Source of the DNA: Agmasoma carcini (nom. nud.)
Taxonomy: Eukaryota > Microsporidia > Thelohaniidae
Assembly (NCBI GenBank): GCA_029232285.1
Contig: JAOXFI010000059.1
Location: 1 to 36,434, forward strand
Length of the DNA stretch: 36,434 bases
Direction: 5' to 3'
The position numbers were made by a program, and so were the translations under genes. Of this stretch, positions 1-9,117 are shown in pieces. The notes beneath the pieces were generated by a model. It saw only the letters and a program-made list of their open reading frames with translations, had not been told where the DNA came from and did not search any database. The number at the start of each line of letters is the position of its first letter. The stretch's first letter is position 1.

Positions 1-98
1 CTGACTAACCTGACTAACTGACTAACCTGACTAACTGACTAACCTGACTAACTGACTAACCTGACTAACTGACTAACTGACTAACTGACTAACTAAAT
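1..98. repeat. Tandem CTGACTAAC/CTGACTAA array, cut by window edge
   Basis: Back-to-back copies of a 9-base CTGACTAAC unit alternate with an 8-base version and end about 40 bases before the 3' end of the minus-strand ABC gene. The array runs off the left edge, so its full length is unknown. The core TGACTAA is the reverse complement of the TTAGTCA core used by arrays elsewhere in the window. Confidence 0.95.
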
Positions 99-138
99 TA
101 ACTATAACTAAATTTGAACATAACAAATATAAAATAAT

Positions 139-1908
139 TTATTTTTCGTACTCTTCAAATGATTCATAAAATTTTACAGTTTTATCTTCAATAGAAACAA
201 TTTTATCAAAATTAATAAGTTGTTCCTTATGATGAATAATTATAAACACAGTTTTATCTTTTAATACTTCAAATATATTTTTATAAAATCTAGACCGCTT
301 ATCATTATCTAAATAATGTGTTGGTTCATCTAATATATAAATATTTGCATCTTTAATCAGACTTCTTATTATAGCAACCATCTGAGCATGTCCTTTACTA
401 ACATTTGATCCCTTAGCATCAACTATATAATCATAACCTCTAGATTTAAAGTCATCATGTACTCCAAACATATAACACATGTTATAAATTGATTCTTTTG
501 TAGTATTTTCATTACCAATTTGTATATTTTCAAGTATTGAAGCATTTAATAAATAATTTTCTTGAGGTGAATATGAAATATTTGAATAAAAATATTTTTC
601 ATCAATTTTTCTTATATTTGTATTACCAAATAAAATATCACCTTCAAAATCATTAAATCTTTGTAATGATTTCATTAATAATGACTTTCCAGAGCCATTG
701 GTGCCAATTATTGCAATTTTATCACCTTTTTTAACTGTAAAATTAACATTTGATAATATTTTACAATTATCAAAAGAAATACCAACATTTTTAAAATAAA
801 TATTATTATTAAATATTCTATTATCAATATTATAGTTAATATTATGATCCATTATATGATCACTATGATCAATATCATATCCACTATCATTATATTCTTT
901 ATTATCATTTTCATTATTATCATATCCACTATCATTATATTCTTTATTATCATTTTCCTCATTATTATAATCAAATTTAAGAATATCAGCATAACACACT
1001 GATAATTTAATAATATTCATCTTCAATACTAATAATTTGTTCTTAATAATATTATACTTACCATATATTGTTGTAATTTCAACACTTTCACCTATTCTTT
1101 TTTTCTTATATGATTGCAATACTATAAATACAATACCAAGTGAAAAAGATAATCTTAAAACTAAATCTGATAGCTGTTGACTCAATATAAACATCTTTTT
1201 CTTTGGTAAATATGGTTCAAATGACCTTTTAATCCTATCTAACTCACCTTTTATCATATTAAATGACTTAATAAACATTTTATTCTTGATAAAGTCTTCT
1301 AACTTAATCAAAATTATATTTTCTTCTTTATTCGCCTCTCTTTTCTTATTTGACACTACACTCATAGTTATATACAAAATAAATACAGTCCATCCTATCA
1401 TACAAGCAAATAATATAAAAATATAATTTCCTAACCTAAACATACTTCTAAACACAAAATGGAACAGAAACACATTATAAACCAATCTAAATACAAATAT
1501 ATCAACAAAATCTACAATAGAAGTGGCCTGTGTGGTTATATTCTCTACTATAAGTGAATTATCTGAACTAAAGTCCTTACTTTGATAATATTTCTCTAAA
1601 TTATAATTGATGATCAGTGATTTAAAATCTTCAGCACAAATATAGTAATAAACATAGTAAGAGAATCCAATAAAATCATATAAAAGCATATTAGCAACAT
1701 AATTGAACAATGCAGCACTTAAAGATGAGTATTTATCATATTTAAATGCATTTATAACGACTGTCTTGTAATCTGCAGTTTTATTAGTTAAAAAAGTTTC
1801 TAAAATGACTGCGAGCGTTATGGGAATCATCATAACAAGGAGTGGCTTATTAAGTAAGAATCTAGTCTTAAGTATTTGATAAAAATTTGCTTTGTTTGAT
1901 GCATTCAT
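139..1908 (-). CDS. Half-size ABC transporter, ATM1/ABCB-like
   Basis: This 589-aa protein has an N-terminal membrane domain followed by one ATP-binding domain. Hydrophobic helices lie near residues 21-40, 66-90, 132-155, 160-185 and 245-265. The nucleotide-binding domain has Walker A GTNGSGKS (402-409), a Q-loop SPQEN (447-451), Walker B IYILDEP (523-529) and a His switch (H559/H560). The signature is VSKGHAQ (503-509) instead of LSGGQ, an unusual change. A 15-residue acidic Asn/Asp-rich unit is duplicated (about 318-345) in the linker between the domains, in register with a 45-bp DNA repeat. Microsporidia keep ATM1-type half transporters in the mitosome membrane, where they export sulfur compounds for Fe-S assembly; that role is an inference here. 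The ATG at 1906-1908 is preferred to an upstream TTG because it follows an AAATTT/CC signal. It is transcribed divergently from SMC5. Confidence 0.85.
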   Translation of the reverse strand: MNASNKANFYQILKTRFLLNKPLLVMMIPITLAVILETFLTNKTADYKTVVINAFKYDKYSSLSAALFNYVANMLLYDFIGFSYYVYYYICAEDFKSLIINYNLEKYYQSKDFSSDNSLIVENITTQATSIVDFVDIFVFRLVYNVFLFHFVFRSMFRLGNYIFILFACMIGWTVFILYITMSVVSNKKREANKEENIILIKLEDFIKNKMFIKSFNMIKGELDRIKRSFEPYLPKKKMFILSQQLSDLVLRLSFSLGIVFIVLQSYKKKRIGESVEITTIYGKYNIIKNKLLVLKMNIIKLSVCYADILKFDYNNEENDNKEYNDSGYDNNENDNKEYNDSGYDIDHSDHIMDHNINYNIDNRIFNNNIYFKNVGISFDNCKILSNVNFTVKKGDKIAIIGTNGSGKSLLMKSLQRFNDFEGDILFGNTNIRKIDEKYFYSNISYSPQENYLLNASILENIQIGNENTTKESIYNMCYMFGVHDDFKSRGYDYIVDAKGSNVSKGHAQMVAIIRSLIKDANIYILDEPTHYLDNDKRSRFYKNIFEVLKDKTVFIIIHHKEQLINFDKIVSIEDKTVKFYESFEEYEK

Positions 1909-1916
1909 TTTATTAT

Positions 1917-1940
1917 GGAACAAATTTTTTAAAAATTTTT
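1917..1940 (-). promoter_or_regulatory. AAATTT block plus CC before the ABC gene
   Basis: On the minus strand an AAAAATTTTT run and a second AAATTT are followed by TTCC, 8 bases before the chosen ATG. It matches the pattern before other starts in this window and supports the ATG at 1908. Confidence 0.5.
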
Positions 1941-2060
1941 ATATTACGAAGATCACATAAATTAATTTAAAATATTAATATTAATGTAATAATTTATATA
2001 CAATCAAAATGAAATAATTTATACACTATTATTCTTATATTAATAATAATAAATTGTATT

Positions 2061-2465
2061 AGTTAGTCAGATTAGCCAAGATTAACCAAAGTTAGTCAGA
2101 TTAGTCAAGATTAGCCTAAGTTAATCAAGATTGGTCAATATTAGTCAGATTAGTCAAGATTAGTCAATGTTATCAAGATTAGTCAAGATTAGTCAAGATT
2201 AGTCAAGGTTAATCAAGGTTAGTCAATATTATCAAGATTAGCCAAGGTTAATCAAACCATGCCAGGATCAGTCAAGTTATGTCAAGTCATGCCAGGATTA
2301 GTCAAGTTATGTCAAGCTATCCTAGGATTAGTCAAAGTTAGTCAAAATTGGTCAGATTAGCCAAGGTTGGTCAAGATTAGCTAGGGTTAGCCGGGATTAA
2401 TCAGATTAACCAAGGTTAGTCAAGTCATGCCAGGATTAGCTAGGGTTTGTCAAGCCTTGTTTAGT
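2061..2465. repeat. Degenerate TTAGTCAAGA / TTAGTCAGA array
   Basis: About 400 bases of imperfect 8-11-base units with the core TTAGTCA, drifting into AGTCAAGTTATGTCAAG and TTAGCCAAGG variants. It fills the divergent intergenic space between the ABC gene and SMC5 and stops about 145 bases before the SMC5 start. No coding capacity is seen. Confidence 0.9.
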
Positions 2466-2609
2466 TACTTAATTTATATTTTAAGCTTATTCAACCGATA
2501 ATAAACTTTGTTATATTTATTTGCTTTAGAGCTATTAAAATTATTATTATATTTTCTAAATATACTAATTTTTTTTTTACTTTTAAATTTTTATCAAAAA
2601 ATTTTAGCA

Positions 2610-5600
2610 ATGTCTTCATTCAGAAATGGCAATGTAGTTAGTTTAACAGTTCAAAACTTTCAAATCTTTTCTAATAACACATTTAACTTTGGACCATCAC
2701 TGAATTTCATTGCTGCTCCTAACGGAAGTGGTAAAAGCTCTTTAGCTAATGCCATGTGCTTGGTCTTTGCTGGTTCTTTAAAAACAATTGGAAAAAGCAA
2801 AGATTTTGATGATTTTGTTAAATTTGGTTCACAACATTTCATAATAACAGCCTTTGTATTTCTAAATAATAATCAAGTCAAATTATCAAGAAAATATTCA
2901 AAAAATAAAAAAAATCATGAATTCTGGATTAACGATCAAAGTCATACCAAAACCTCTTATTGCAAATTTATTAACCAATTAAACATAAATGTAGACAATT
3001 TGTACTCTTATCTACCCCAGGAAAGAGTCTCTGAGTTCTGTAAGCTTGATTCAGCTGAAATGTTAAAGTCTCTTTTATCAAATACAAATTTATCTTTAGA
3101 ACATAAGGAAAGTCTAGAAAATAATATTGATAGAATAAGTAATGAAATTGAAAATAGCAATGCTTTTATGGGTACAGCAGCTGAAAAATGTCAAAATTTA
3201 GAAGCAGATAGAAGTAAAGCTCATAAAATTGATGAATTGAAGGATAAAGCTTATGCTCTTAAGTATAAAATTAAAATGATTGATTATCAAAAATGTGAAA
3301 AAGAATATGTAAGACTTAAAGATACAATAAAAAAGATTAAAGGTCAGTTAGAACAAAATAATAATGAAATAAAGTCTAAAAATGAGCTAAAAGATGAGAA
3401 AAGGGCTGATCCTGTGTATGTACAAACTTTATCTCAAATTGAGACGTATTGCACTCAAAATATAGCTTTAAGTGATTTAGTTTCAAAATATAAAGAAAAT
3501 ATTATTAAATCTAAATTATTAATGGTTGATATGAAAGATTTAAAGGAAAAGGCAAAAAATGCTACGATTGAGAAGAAAAATCATGAAAATATGATAAAAG
3601 ATGAAAAAATGCTTATTAAGCAAATGGAAGATGAGTTTGAACATGAAAAACAACAATTTATTGATAAAGTGGCAAATTTTACTAGTAATTCATTTAAAGA
3701 AAATGAATTTAATGAAATATTTGAACAAAATTCTGATTTAATTAATTTTGATGAAAAAATACCAAATAATTCTATTCAAAATCAAAATTTTGAACAATCT
3801 ATTAAAAAAGTCAGATCATGTCCTGATTTAATTAATATTGAAAAAAATTTACCATTTAAATCATATTTTAATAATTCTAAAAATGAAAATCAACTTAAAA
3901 TTTCACAATTAGCTTCAATTTCTTCTTTAATAACAAAAAGAATTGATGAAATCGAAAATGATATAATAAAACATGATCAACAAGAAGAACAGAGAATGCA
4001 ACTATTGAAAAAATTTCATTTTGACACTTACAAAGGTGTTATATGGCTAAGAAATAACAAACATTTGTTTAAAGATGAAGTAATAGAGCCTTCTTTCCTA
4101 CATATCAACATAAATAAGGATTATTTAGGTGAAGTCGAGACTTTTACCACTTTTCAAACACTTTCAACCTTTTTAGTTAAAAATAGCCAAGATTTTTCAA
4201 TATTAGCCAAAATTAAAGATAATGAAAAAATATCAATAAATGTCTCTGAGATTCCTAAAGATTTCGATGTCAATCAGGATCGTGAATCTGTCATGAAATA
4301 TGGCATTGATGGGTTTGTTAGTGATTTTATTGACTGTAGAAAAGAATATCACATATTTTTTAATGTTTTTGGTAGATTTAATTTTATACCAATTATGAAG
4401 AATGAGGGTAGTTTTGATGAAGTTGATCTGTTTAGATCATATAAAGGCATAAGAAGAATGGTTATTAACAAGAAATTCATTGAATATAAGGAATCTAGGT
4501 ATAACAGTAAAGATTATATCATATCTACAACAGGTATAAAGCAAAATTCAATATTTAGCTTTCCTAAGCTAGAAATTGATCAAATAAAAGAAGAAATAAA
4601 TAAACTTAAAATTGAAAGAGAACAGAACAAAGTAAAGATGGAAGAGCTTTACAAGCTAAAATCACAACTTAATGTTGGTCAGAAGGAAGCTGAAGATAAA
4701 TTTGATATGAAACCGCTTTTTAAGCTTGAATATAACTTAAAAGAAAGAATAAGGAATTTAAATTTAACAAATACCCGTAAATTTGCTAATTATGAAGATT
4801 GTTTAAGTATTAAAGAAAATGAATATAAAAATAATCTTGAAAAAATCAAAAATCAATTTTTAAATATAAAATCAATTCTTAGTATTGAAAATTTACCAAT
4901 AATTGATTATTGTAAATATAAAAATGTACAATTAGATATTGAAAATTTAGATAGTCATATTTGCTCACTAGAGTATGAAAGCGAGCAATATTTAAAAGAA
5001 AAAGAGTCACTTGATGTGAATTATCAGAATGTTAAGTGTAAATTAAAGGAATTAAAGAGTAATATAAGAGGTTTGAGTGCACCGCTACAGTTCGATGACA
5101 TTCCAGAAGGCTTAGATGAAATAATTGAAAGCTTAAATTTTATAGAGGCAAGTCTAGAAGTTTCTCAAAATAATTATTGTGAGCAAAAACATAAGGAAGC
5201 TGAGCTACAGTTGAAAATGTTAGGTGAAAGCATTGAAGACAAGAAAGGAGCTAAAGAAAGGATGGAAAAGGAGTTAGAATATGAAATTGAAAGGTTAAAA
5301 AAAGAAATATCAATTATTTTAAAGCCAATTGATCAAAAATTTTCGGAATATTTTAAAAAATTCAAATTTGAAGGACAAATCAAGCTTAAGACTGGTAAGT
5401 CATGGGAATTAGCCATTTTAGTAAAGTTTAGAGAGAATGAAGAGTTGTATCAACTTAGTTCATATAGACAGAGCGGAGGAGAGAAGTCTTTAACTACAAT
5501 TTTATTTTTGCTTGCTATTCAAAATTCAATACCTTCACCATTTAGATTGGTAGATGAAATAAATCAAGGAATGGATGCAGTTAATGAAAACAAAGTTTAT

Positions 5601-5765
5601 GAAGTGCTTAAAGAGATGAGTTTAGATACACAATTTTTTATAATAACACCAAAAATTCTTAATACTTTAAGTCTTAGTAAAAATACAAATTCAATTATTT
5701 TATACAATTCAAAGGGAGTGAGCGAAGGGCTTGATGGATATTGTCAAAAGGTTTTGAATAAATAA
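2610..5765 (+). CDS. SMC5: SMC5, structural maintenance of chromosomes protein 5
   Basis: This 1051-aa protein is an SMC ATPase. The Walker A motif PNGSGKSS lies at residues 37-44. It is followed by YLPQERVSEFCKL, the SMC5-specific form of the Q-loop region. Long coiled coils flank a hinge at about 470-630. The C-terminal head carries the signature RQSGGEKS and Walker B/D-loop FRLVDEINQGMD, which is the SMC5 version rather than that of SMC1-4 or SMC6. With SMC6 and Nse subunits it forms the complex that helps resolve recombination intermediates and repair DNA; no partner is encoded here. An in-frame 34-residue hydrophobic extension exists upstream (from 2508), but it is low-complexity. The ATG at 2610 gives a normal SMC N-terminus and follows AAAAAATTTTAGCA. 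No lesion is visible. Confidence 0.95.
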   Translation: MSSFRNGNVVSLTVQNFQIFSNNTFNFGPSLNFIAAPNGSGKSSLANAMCLVFAGSLKTIGKSKDFDDFVKFGSQHFIITAFVFLNNNQVKLSRKYSKNKKNHEFWINDQSHTKTSYCKFINQLNINVDNLYSYLPQERVSEFCKLDSAEMLKSLLSNTNLSLEHKESLENNIDRISNEIENSNAFMGTAAEKCQNLEADRSKAHKIDELKDKAYALKYKIKMIDYQKCEKEYVRLKDTIKKIKGQLEQNNNEIKSKNELKDEKRADPVYVQTLSQIETYCTQNIALSDLVSKYKENIIKSKLLMVDMKDLKEKAKNATIEKKNHENMIKDEKMLIKQMEDEFEHEKQQFIDKVANFTSNSFKENEFNEIFEQNSDLINFDEKIPNNSIQNQNFEQSIKKVRSCPDLINIEKNLPFKSYFNNSKNENQLKISQLASISSLITKRIDEIENDIIKHDQQEEQRMQLLKKFHFDTYKGVIWLRNNKHLFKDEVIEPSFLHININKDYLGEVETFTTFQTLSTFLVKNSQDFSILAKIKDNEKISINVSEIPKDFDVNQDRESVMKYGIDGFVSDFIDCRKEYHIFFNVFGRFNFIPIMKNEGSFDEVDLFRSYKGIRRMVINKKFIEYKESRYNSKDYIISTTGIKQNSIFSFPKLEIDQIKEEINKLKIEREQNKVKMEELYKLKSQLNVGQKEAEDKFDMKPLFKLEYNLKERIRNLNLTNTRKFANYEDCLSIKENEYKNNLEKIKNQFLNIKSILSIENLPIIDYCKYKNVQLDIENLDSHICSLEYESEQYLKEKESLDVNYQNVKCKLKELKSNIRGLSAPLQFDDIPEGLDEIIESLNFIEASLEVSQNNYCEQKHKEAELQLKMLGESIEDKKGAKERMEKELEYEIERLKKEISIILKPIDQKFSEYFKKFKFEGQIKLKTGKSWELAILVKFRENEELYQLSSYRQSGGEKSLTTILFLLAIQNSIPSPFRLVDEINQGMDAVNENKVYEVLKEMSLDTQFFIITPKILNTLSLSKNTNSIILYNSKGVSEGLDGYCQKVLNK

Positions 5766-5845
5766 AAATTATGTTGATAAATAGATATTTGTATATATAA
5801 GACAGTGACCATTTCATATATAGCTAAAGGTATGAAAAATCAAAA

Positions 5846-6222
5846 GTGGCTAGCCTGACTGATGTGACCTAGTTATGACCTAGTTATGACCTGACTGTGA
5901 CTGATGATGGCCTGGTTATGACCTGGCTATGACTGATGATGATTGATGATGGCCTGGTTATGACCACGACTATGGCCAACCTGACTGACTTGGCTAAGAC
6001 TGGCATGACCTGACCACGACTGACCATCACTGACCCCACCTGACTGACCATGTCCGACTATCTGACCATCACTGACCCCACCTGACTGACCATGTCCGAC
6101 TATCTGACCATCACTGACCATGTCTGACTATGACCATCACTGACCCCACCTGACTGACCATGTCCGACTATCTGACCATCACTGACCATGTCTGACCATC
6201 ATTGACCATGACCGACTATAGA
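5846..6222. repeat. TGACC-based satellite with a 42-bp higher-order unit
   Basis: Repeats of CTGACC, CTGACTGACCATG and GACCATCACTGACCCCACC. From about 6021 a 42-bp higher-order unit appears (starts near 6021, 6063 and 6131), with shortened variants between. It is much more GC-rich than its surroundings and separates the 3' ends of SMC5 and the 143-aa gene. Its reading frames are repeat artefacts. Confidence 0.9.
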
Positions 6223-6246
6223 AAAAGATAAATAACTTCAAATTTT

Positions 6247-6678
6247 TTAATATTTTCTCGTGATCAAATATTCCAAACTTAAATAAAGTGGATATTCAAG
6301 TATAATTTTATATTCATCAACAAATGTTGTAAGAAAGAAAAATACATCGCAATGCTTCAAAAATGTTTCTATCACTTTCAACAATTCAATACCCTTCTCA
6401 TCCTTAACAACAGGATCAAAATCCATTTCAATGCAATGTATTTTATCTCCATTCATATAAATTTCAACGTTACCTGCAAAAAATACAGACAAATTTTCAA
6501 GTTTAAAAGAAATAAAATTAGGTGAGAAAGTAAACTCAATTAAGTTGTTAAGTTTGTTTTTAAGCTGAATCAAAGCTATTGGATTGATATATAACATATT
6601 AAGACGTATATAACTATCATTATCAAATAAATCATTATAATTTTCATTTGTAATAAAAGAATTTATTTTATCGAACAT
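6247..6678 (-). CDS. Unrecognised 143-aa protein
   Basis: I do not recognise this protein. The ATG at 6676-6678 is chosen because CCC touches it directly and an AAAAAATT run lies just upstream; a longer frame would need a TTG start. The protein is soluble-looking. It has an Asn/Leu-rich N-terminal half and a beta-rich C-terminal half (FTFSPNFISFKLENLSVFF, then an alternating strand and a final helix). That outline loosely recalls small RWD-type kinetochore proteins, but no diagnostic motif supports this. It lies between two satellite arrays. Confidence 0.7.
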   Translation of the reverse strand: MFDKINSFITNENYNDLFDNDSYIRLNMLYINPIALIQLKNKLNNLIEFTFSPNFISFKLENLSVFFAGNVEIYMNGDKIHCIEMDFDPVVKDEKGIELLKVIETFLKHCDVFFFLTTFVDEYKIILEYPLYLSLEYLITRKY

Positions 6679-6690
6679 GGGCAATTTTTT
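6679..6690 (-). promoter_or_regulatory. CCC signal directly before the 143-aa gene
   Basis: Read on the minus strand this is AAAAAATTGCCC immediately followed by ATG, one of the clearest CCC-like start signals in the window. It decides the start of the 143-aa gene. Confidence 0.55.
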
Positions 6691-6794
6691 ATTATGATTG
6701 CTGTCAAACAAATAGTTTTTAATAAGAATAAGTGAATATTTTAGCAACTTTTAATATGTTTAAGATAATAAAAAATATATAGGTTAAGTGATAT

Positions 6795-7245
6795 AAAATA
6801 TATGTGGCTATAATTTTGTGCTAATGGTAGAATATGGGTGGTTATGGTAATATGATGGGTGGTTATGGTATGATGATGGATGGTTATGGTAGGATATGGG
6901 TGGTTATGGTTTGATATGGTGTGATGATAGTGGTGTGATGTGATGATAGAGGTGTGATGGTGGTGTGATGTGATGATAGAGGTATGATGGTTGATGGTGG
7001 TATGATAGTGATATGATAGAGGTATGATAGTGATATGATGATGGTATGATAGTGATATGATAATGGTATGGTGTGATGATAGTGGTGTGCTTATGGTAGA
7101 ATATGGGTGGTATGATAATGGGTAGTTATGGTATGATGATGGTATGATAGTGGTATGACCGTTTGACAATGGTGTGACCGTTTGACAACTGTATGACAAT
7201 TGTATGACAATGGTATGACCGTTTGATGATGGTGTGATTACTTAC
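6795..7245. repeat. GGTATGATGATGG / GTGATATGATAG degenerate satellite
   Basis: Roughly 450 bases of purine/T-rich units (GGTTATGGTA, GTGGTATGATAG, GATGGTGTGAT), ending in copies of ATGACCGTTTGAC. A 152-aa minus-strand frame made of Ser/Thr/His repeats is only the translation of this array. No gene is seen here. Confidence 0.9.
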
Positions 7246-7300
7246 AAAGCTAATTATTATATTTTATAAATCATACTCTTATAAAAATAAAAAATAACTA

Positions 7301-7576
7301 TTAATGATTTAATTCAATGTAATGAATTTCGTATATTTTATTTATCCCCCAAATTATAAGAGCAAAACATAAAATATAAATAAATATTTTAGCTAAAATA
7401 TGCTTACATGAATATTTGTAGAATCTTGATAAAAAATTGAAAACCAGCAGGTAAGACATTGTAACAATCTTCAATAGATTAATAATAATATGGTATAAGA
7501 ATAACATAAGAAGATTCAATGCTTTTAAAGTGATATTTTTAAGTGAATTCAAAAACTTCCCAGGCGGACTTTCCAT
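7301..7576 (-). CDS. Small membrane protein, 91 aa, unrecognised
   Basis: A 91-residue protein beginning MESPPGKFLNSL, with hydrophobic segments at about 20-35, 36-55 and 66-80, and a short polar tail. The ATG at 7574-7576 sits right after AAAAAATTGTCC, the same start signal used by recognised genes here, which is the main reason to believe it is real. A frame extending upstream would need TTG. No family is recognised. It lies between two satellites and is followed, in the same orientation, by the 143-aa gene about 620 bases downstream. Confidence 0.55.
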   Translation of the reverse strand: MESPPGKFLNSLKNITLKALNLLMLFLYHIIINLLKIVTMSYLLVFNFLSRFYKYSCKHILAKIFIYILCFALIIWGINKIYEIHYIELNH

Positions 7577-7594
7577 GGACAATTTTTTAAAATT
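7577..7594 (-). promoter_or_regulatory. AAATT-TCC start signal of the 91-aa gene
   Basis: On the minus strand AATTTTAAAAAATTGTCC abuts the ATG. Same arrangement as before the lipase and asparagine synthetase genes. Confidence 0.5.
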
Positions 7595-7795
7595 AGTCAA
7601 ATCAATCAAAATTTAAATGACTTGATTTCAATTTTTAAATTAGTAAATTTTTGAATTATGACTTAAGTCAGTTAAGCATAAATATTTATAAGTATGTTAG
7701 TTATAAATAATTTTATTAATATGATTGCATAAATTTACAATTGATAATATCATAATTGAATATATATAAATTAAATATATTTATTGATATACAAT

Positions 7796-8007
7796 GATTA
7801 ACCTGACATGGCTAATCTGACATGGGTAATCTGACATGGCTAGTCTGACAGGTTAATCTGACATGGCTAGTCTGACTAACTAGTCTGACATGGGTAATCT
7901 GACATGGCTAGTCTGACTAACTAATCTGACTAACTAACCTATACTAACATGACTAACTAATCTGACTAACATGACTAACTAACCTATACTAACATGACTA
8001 ACTAACT
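7796..8007. repeat. CTGACATGGCTAGT / CTGACTAACTAA satellite
   Basis: Units TCTGACATGGCTAG and TCTGACATGGGTAA grade into CTGACTAACTAA and CCTATACTAACATGACTAACTAA. The core CTGACTAAC is shared with the array at the left edge. The interval 7577-7795 between it and the 91-aa gene is plain AT-rich DNA. Confidence 0.9.
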
Positions 8008-8045
8008 ATGATTAAATATAACTATATTATTAAAAAAAATATTTA

Positions 8046-8243
8046 TTATTTTGCACTAATAAAAACTATATTCATAACCATTGAAAAAATTAGCATTAAA
8101 AAGAATGTTAAAGAGAGAAAAAACAATGCAAGACTTGCTTTTTTAATAAAAATCATTAAAACAATTCCCATCAGATTTAAAGATACAAATGATATCAAAC
8201 CAAAATTTAAATTCTCATTTAAGATTGTTATAAAACTTTTCAT
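8046..8243 (-). CDS. Small two-helix membrane protein, 65 aa, unrecognised
   Basis: A 65-residue, almost wholly hydrophobic protein with two predicted membrane helices (about 14-33 and 37-62) separated by a short KK turn. Its ATG (8241-8243) is preceded at a short distance by AAAAAAATTATTCCC, matching the start signal of recognised genes. A plus-strand frame over the same bases has no such signal and a Lys/Ile-rich composition. The size and topology fit small ER or Golgi accessory subunits (for example of oligosaccharyltransferase or V-ATPase), but no residue pattern allows an assignment. Confidence 0.5.
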   Translation of the reverse strand: MKSFITILNENLNFGLISFVSLNLMGIVLMIFIKKASLALFFLSLTFFLMLIFSMVMNIVFISAK

Positions 8244-8250
8244 AGTTGAT

Positions 8251-8270
8251 GGGAATAATTTTTTTATAAA
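8251..8270 (-). promoter_or_regulatory. CCC signal upstream of the 65-aa gene
   Basis: On the minus strand AAAAAAATTATTCCC ends 7 bases before the ATG. It favours the minus-strand frame over the overlapping plus-strand one. Confidence 0.45.
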
Positions 8271-8296
8271 AAATAAAAAATAAAAATATATTATTT

Positions 8297-8553
8297 AGTC
8301 ATGGTATGAATAGTTAGTCAAGATTATTTAGTCAGATTATTAGTCAGATTATTTAGTCAGATTAGTTAGTCAAGATTATTTAATCAGATTATTTAGTCAG
8401 ATTAGTTAGTTAAGATTATTTAGTCAGATTATTTAGTCAGATTATTAGTCAGATTATTTAGTCAAGATTATTTAGTCAAGATTAGTCAGATTATTAGTCA
8501 GATTAGTTAGTTAAGATTATTTAGTCAGATTATTTAGTCAGATTATTTAGTCA
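8297..8553. repeat. TTAGTCAGATTATTTAGTCAGA satellite
   Basis: Units TTAGTCAGATTA, TTTAGTCAAGATTA and TTAGTTAAGATTA repeat over about 250 bases upstream of TAF10 and of the divergent 65-aa gene. It has the same TTAGTCA core as 2061-2465 but a different higher-order arrangement. Confidence 0.9.
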
Positions 8554-8678
8554 AACATAAACGATTTATATTTATTTTTTTCTTAATTTTAAAATTCTAA
8601 TCAAAACTGTGCTATTATTTGAAAATCCATTAAATTTTTTAATGCATAAAAATTGTTTCAATTTCTAAACAAATAAAA

Positions 8679-8698
8679 AAATTTAAAAAATTTATCCA
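8679..8698 (+). promoter_or_regulatory. AAATTT-ATCC start signal of TAF10
   Basis: AAAAAATTTATCCA directly precedes the ATG. Confidence 0.5.
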
Positions 8699-9019
8699 AT
8701 GAAGGAAATCACAAATTTAAAAGAACAGATTGATGAATACGTTCCTATGGTTCCAGATGTTCTTATGGACTATATGATGGACAAATGTGGTGTTACCAGT
8801 CCAGATCCTGACCTTAAAAAGTTCGTTTCTCTTCTTTCACATAAATTCCTTTGCTCTGTGGCTGAAGGCGCCTCACAATATCATAAAATACATGCCAAAG
8901 CAGCTTCTAAGGATAAAAGATATGGAAGGGAAAAGAAAAATACATTGCAAGTTGCAGATCTTGAAAAGGCATTGGAGGAAATGGGCATAGACATTCATAG
9001 GCCAAGTTATTTTTTGTAA
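8699..9019 (+). CDS. TAF10: TAF10, TFIID/SAGA subunit
   Basis: This 106-aa protein is essentially only the TAF10 histone-fold region. VPMVPDVLMDYMMDKCGV aligns with the conserved start of the fold (in yeast PPIIPDAVIDYYLTKNG, recalled from memory). It continues through KFVSLLSHKFLCSVAEGASQYHKI and ends in LQVADLEKALEEMGIDIHRPSYF, the family's characteristic C-terminal block with IxRPxYF. TAF10 pairs with TAF3 or TAF8 in TFIID and with SPT7 in SAGA during RNA polymerase II initiation. The disordered N-terminal tail and the insert present in yeast are missing, which fits a reduced genome. The start is fixed by the signal AAATTTATCCA touching the ATG. Confidence 0.9.
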   Translation: MKEITNLKEQIDEYVPMVPDVLMDYMMDKCGVTSPDPDLKKFVSLLSHKFLCSVAEGASQYHKIHAKAASKDKRYGREKKNTLQVADLEKALEEMGIDIHRPSYFL

Positions 9020-9117
9020 AAATAAAAATATTGATTAATTTATATTATAAAGTTATAAAGTTATAAAGTTATAATTATTTTGATCATATTTATAAGTTTT
9101 AAATAAAGTTTTTTTTT

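Noticed and set aside
2508..2609. 34-residue hydrophobic N-terminal extension of SMC5
   Set aside because: Low-complexity Leu/Phe-rich translation of AT-rich DNA. SMC proteins start close to the Walker A region, which fits the ATG at 2610.
5927..6121. 64-aa minus-strand frame with repeating SDGQIVGHGQSGG
   Set aside because: Purely the translation of the 42-bp satellite; no start signal.
6741..7199. 152-aa Ser/Thr/His-rich minus-strand frame
   Set aside because: Translation of a degenerate tandem repeat; no domain and no promoter signal.
8008..8283. 91-aa plus-strand Lys/Ile-rich frame
   Set aside because: Overlaps the 65-aa minus-strand membrane protein frame, which has the CCC start signal; this one has none.
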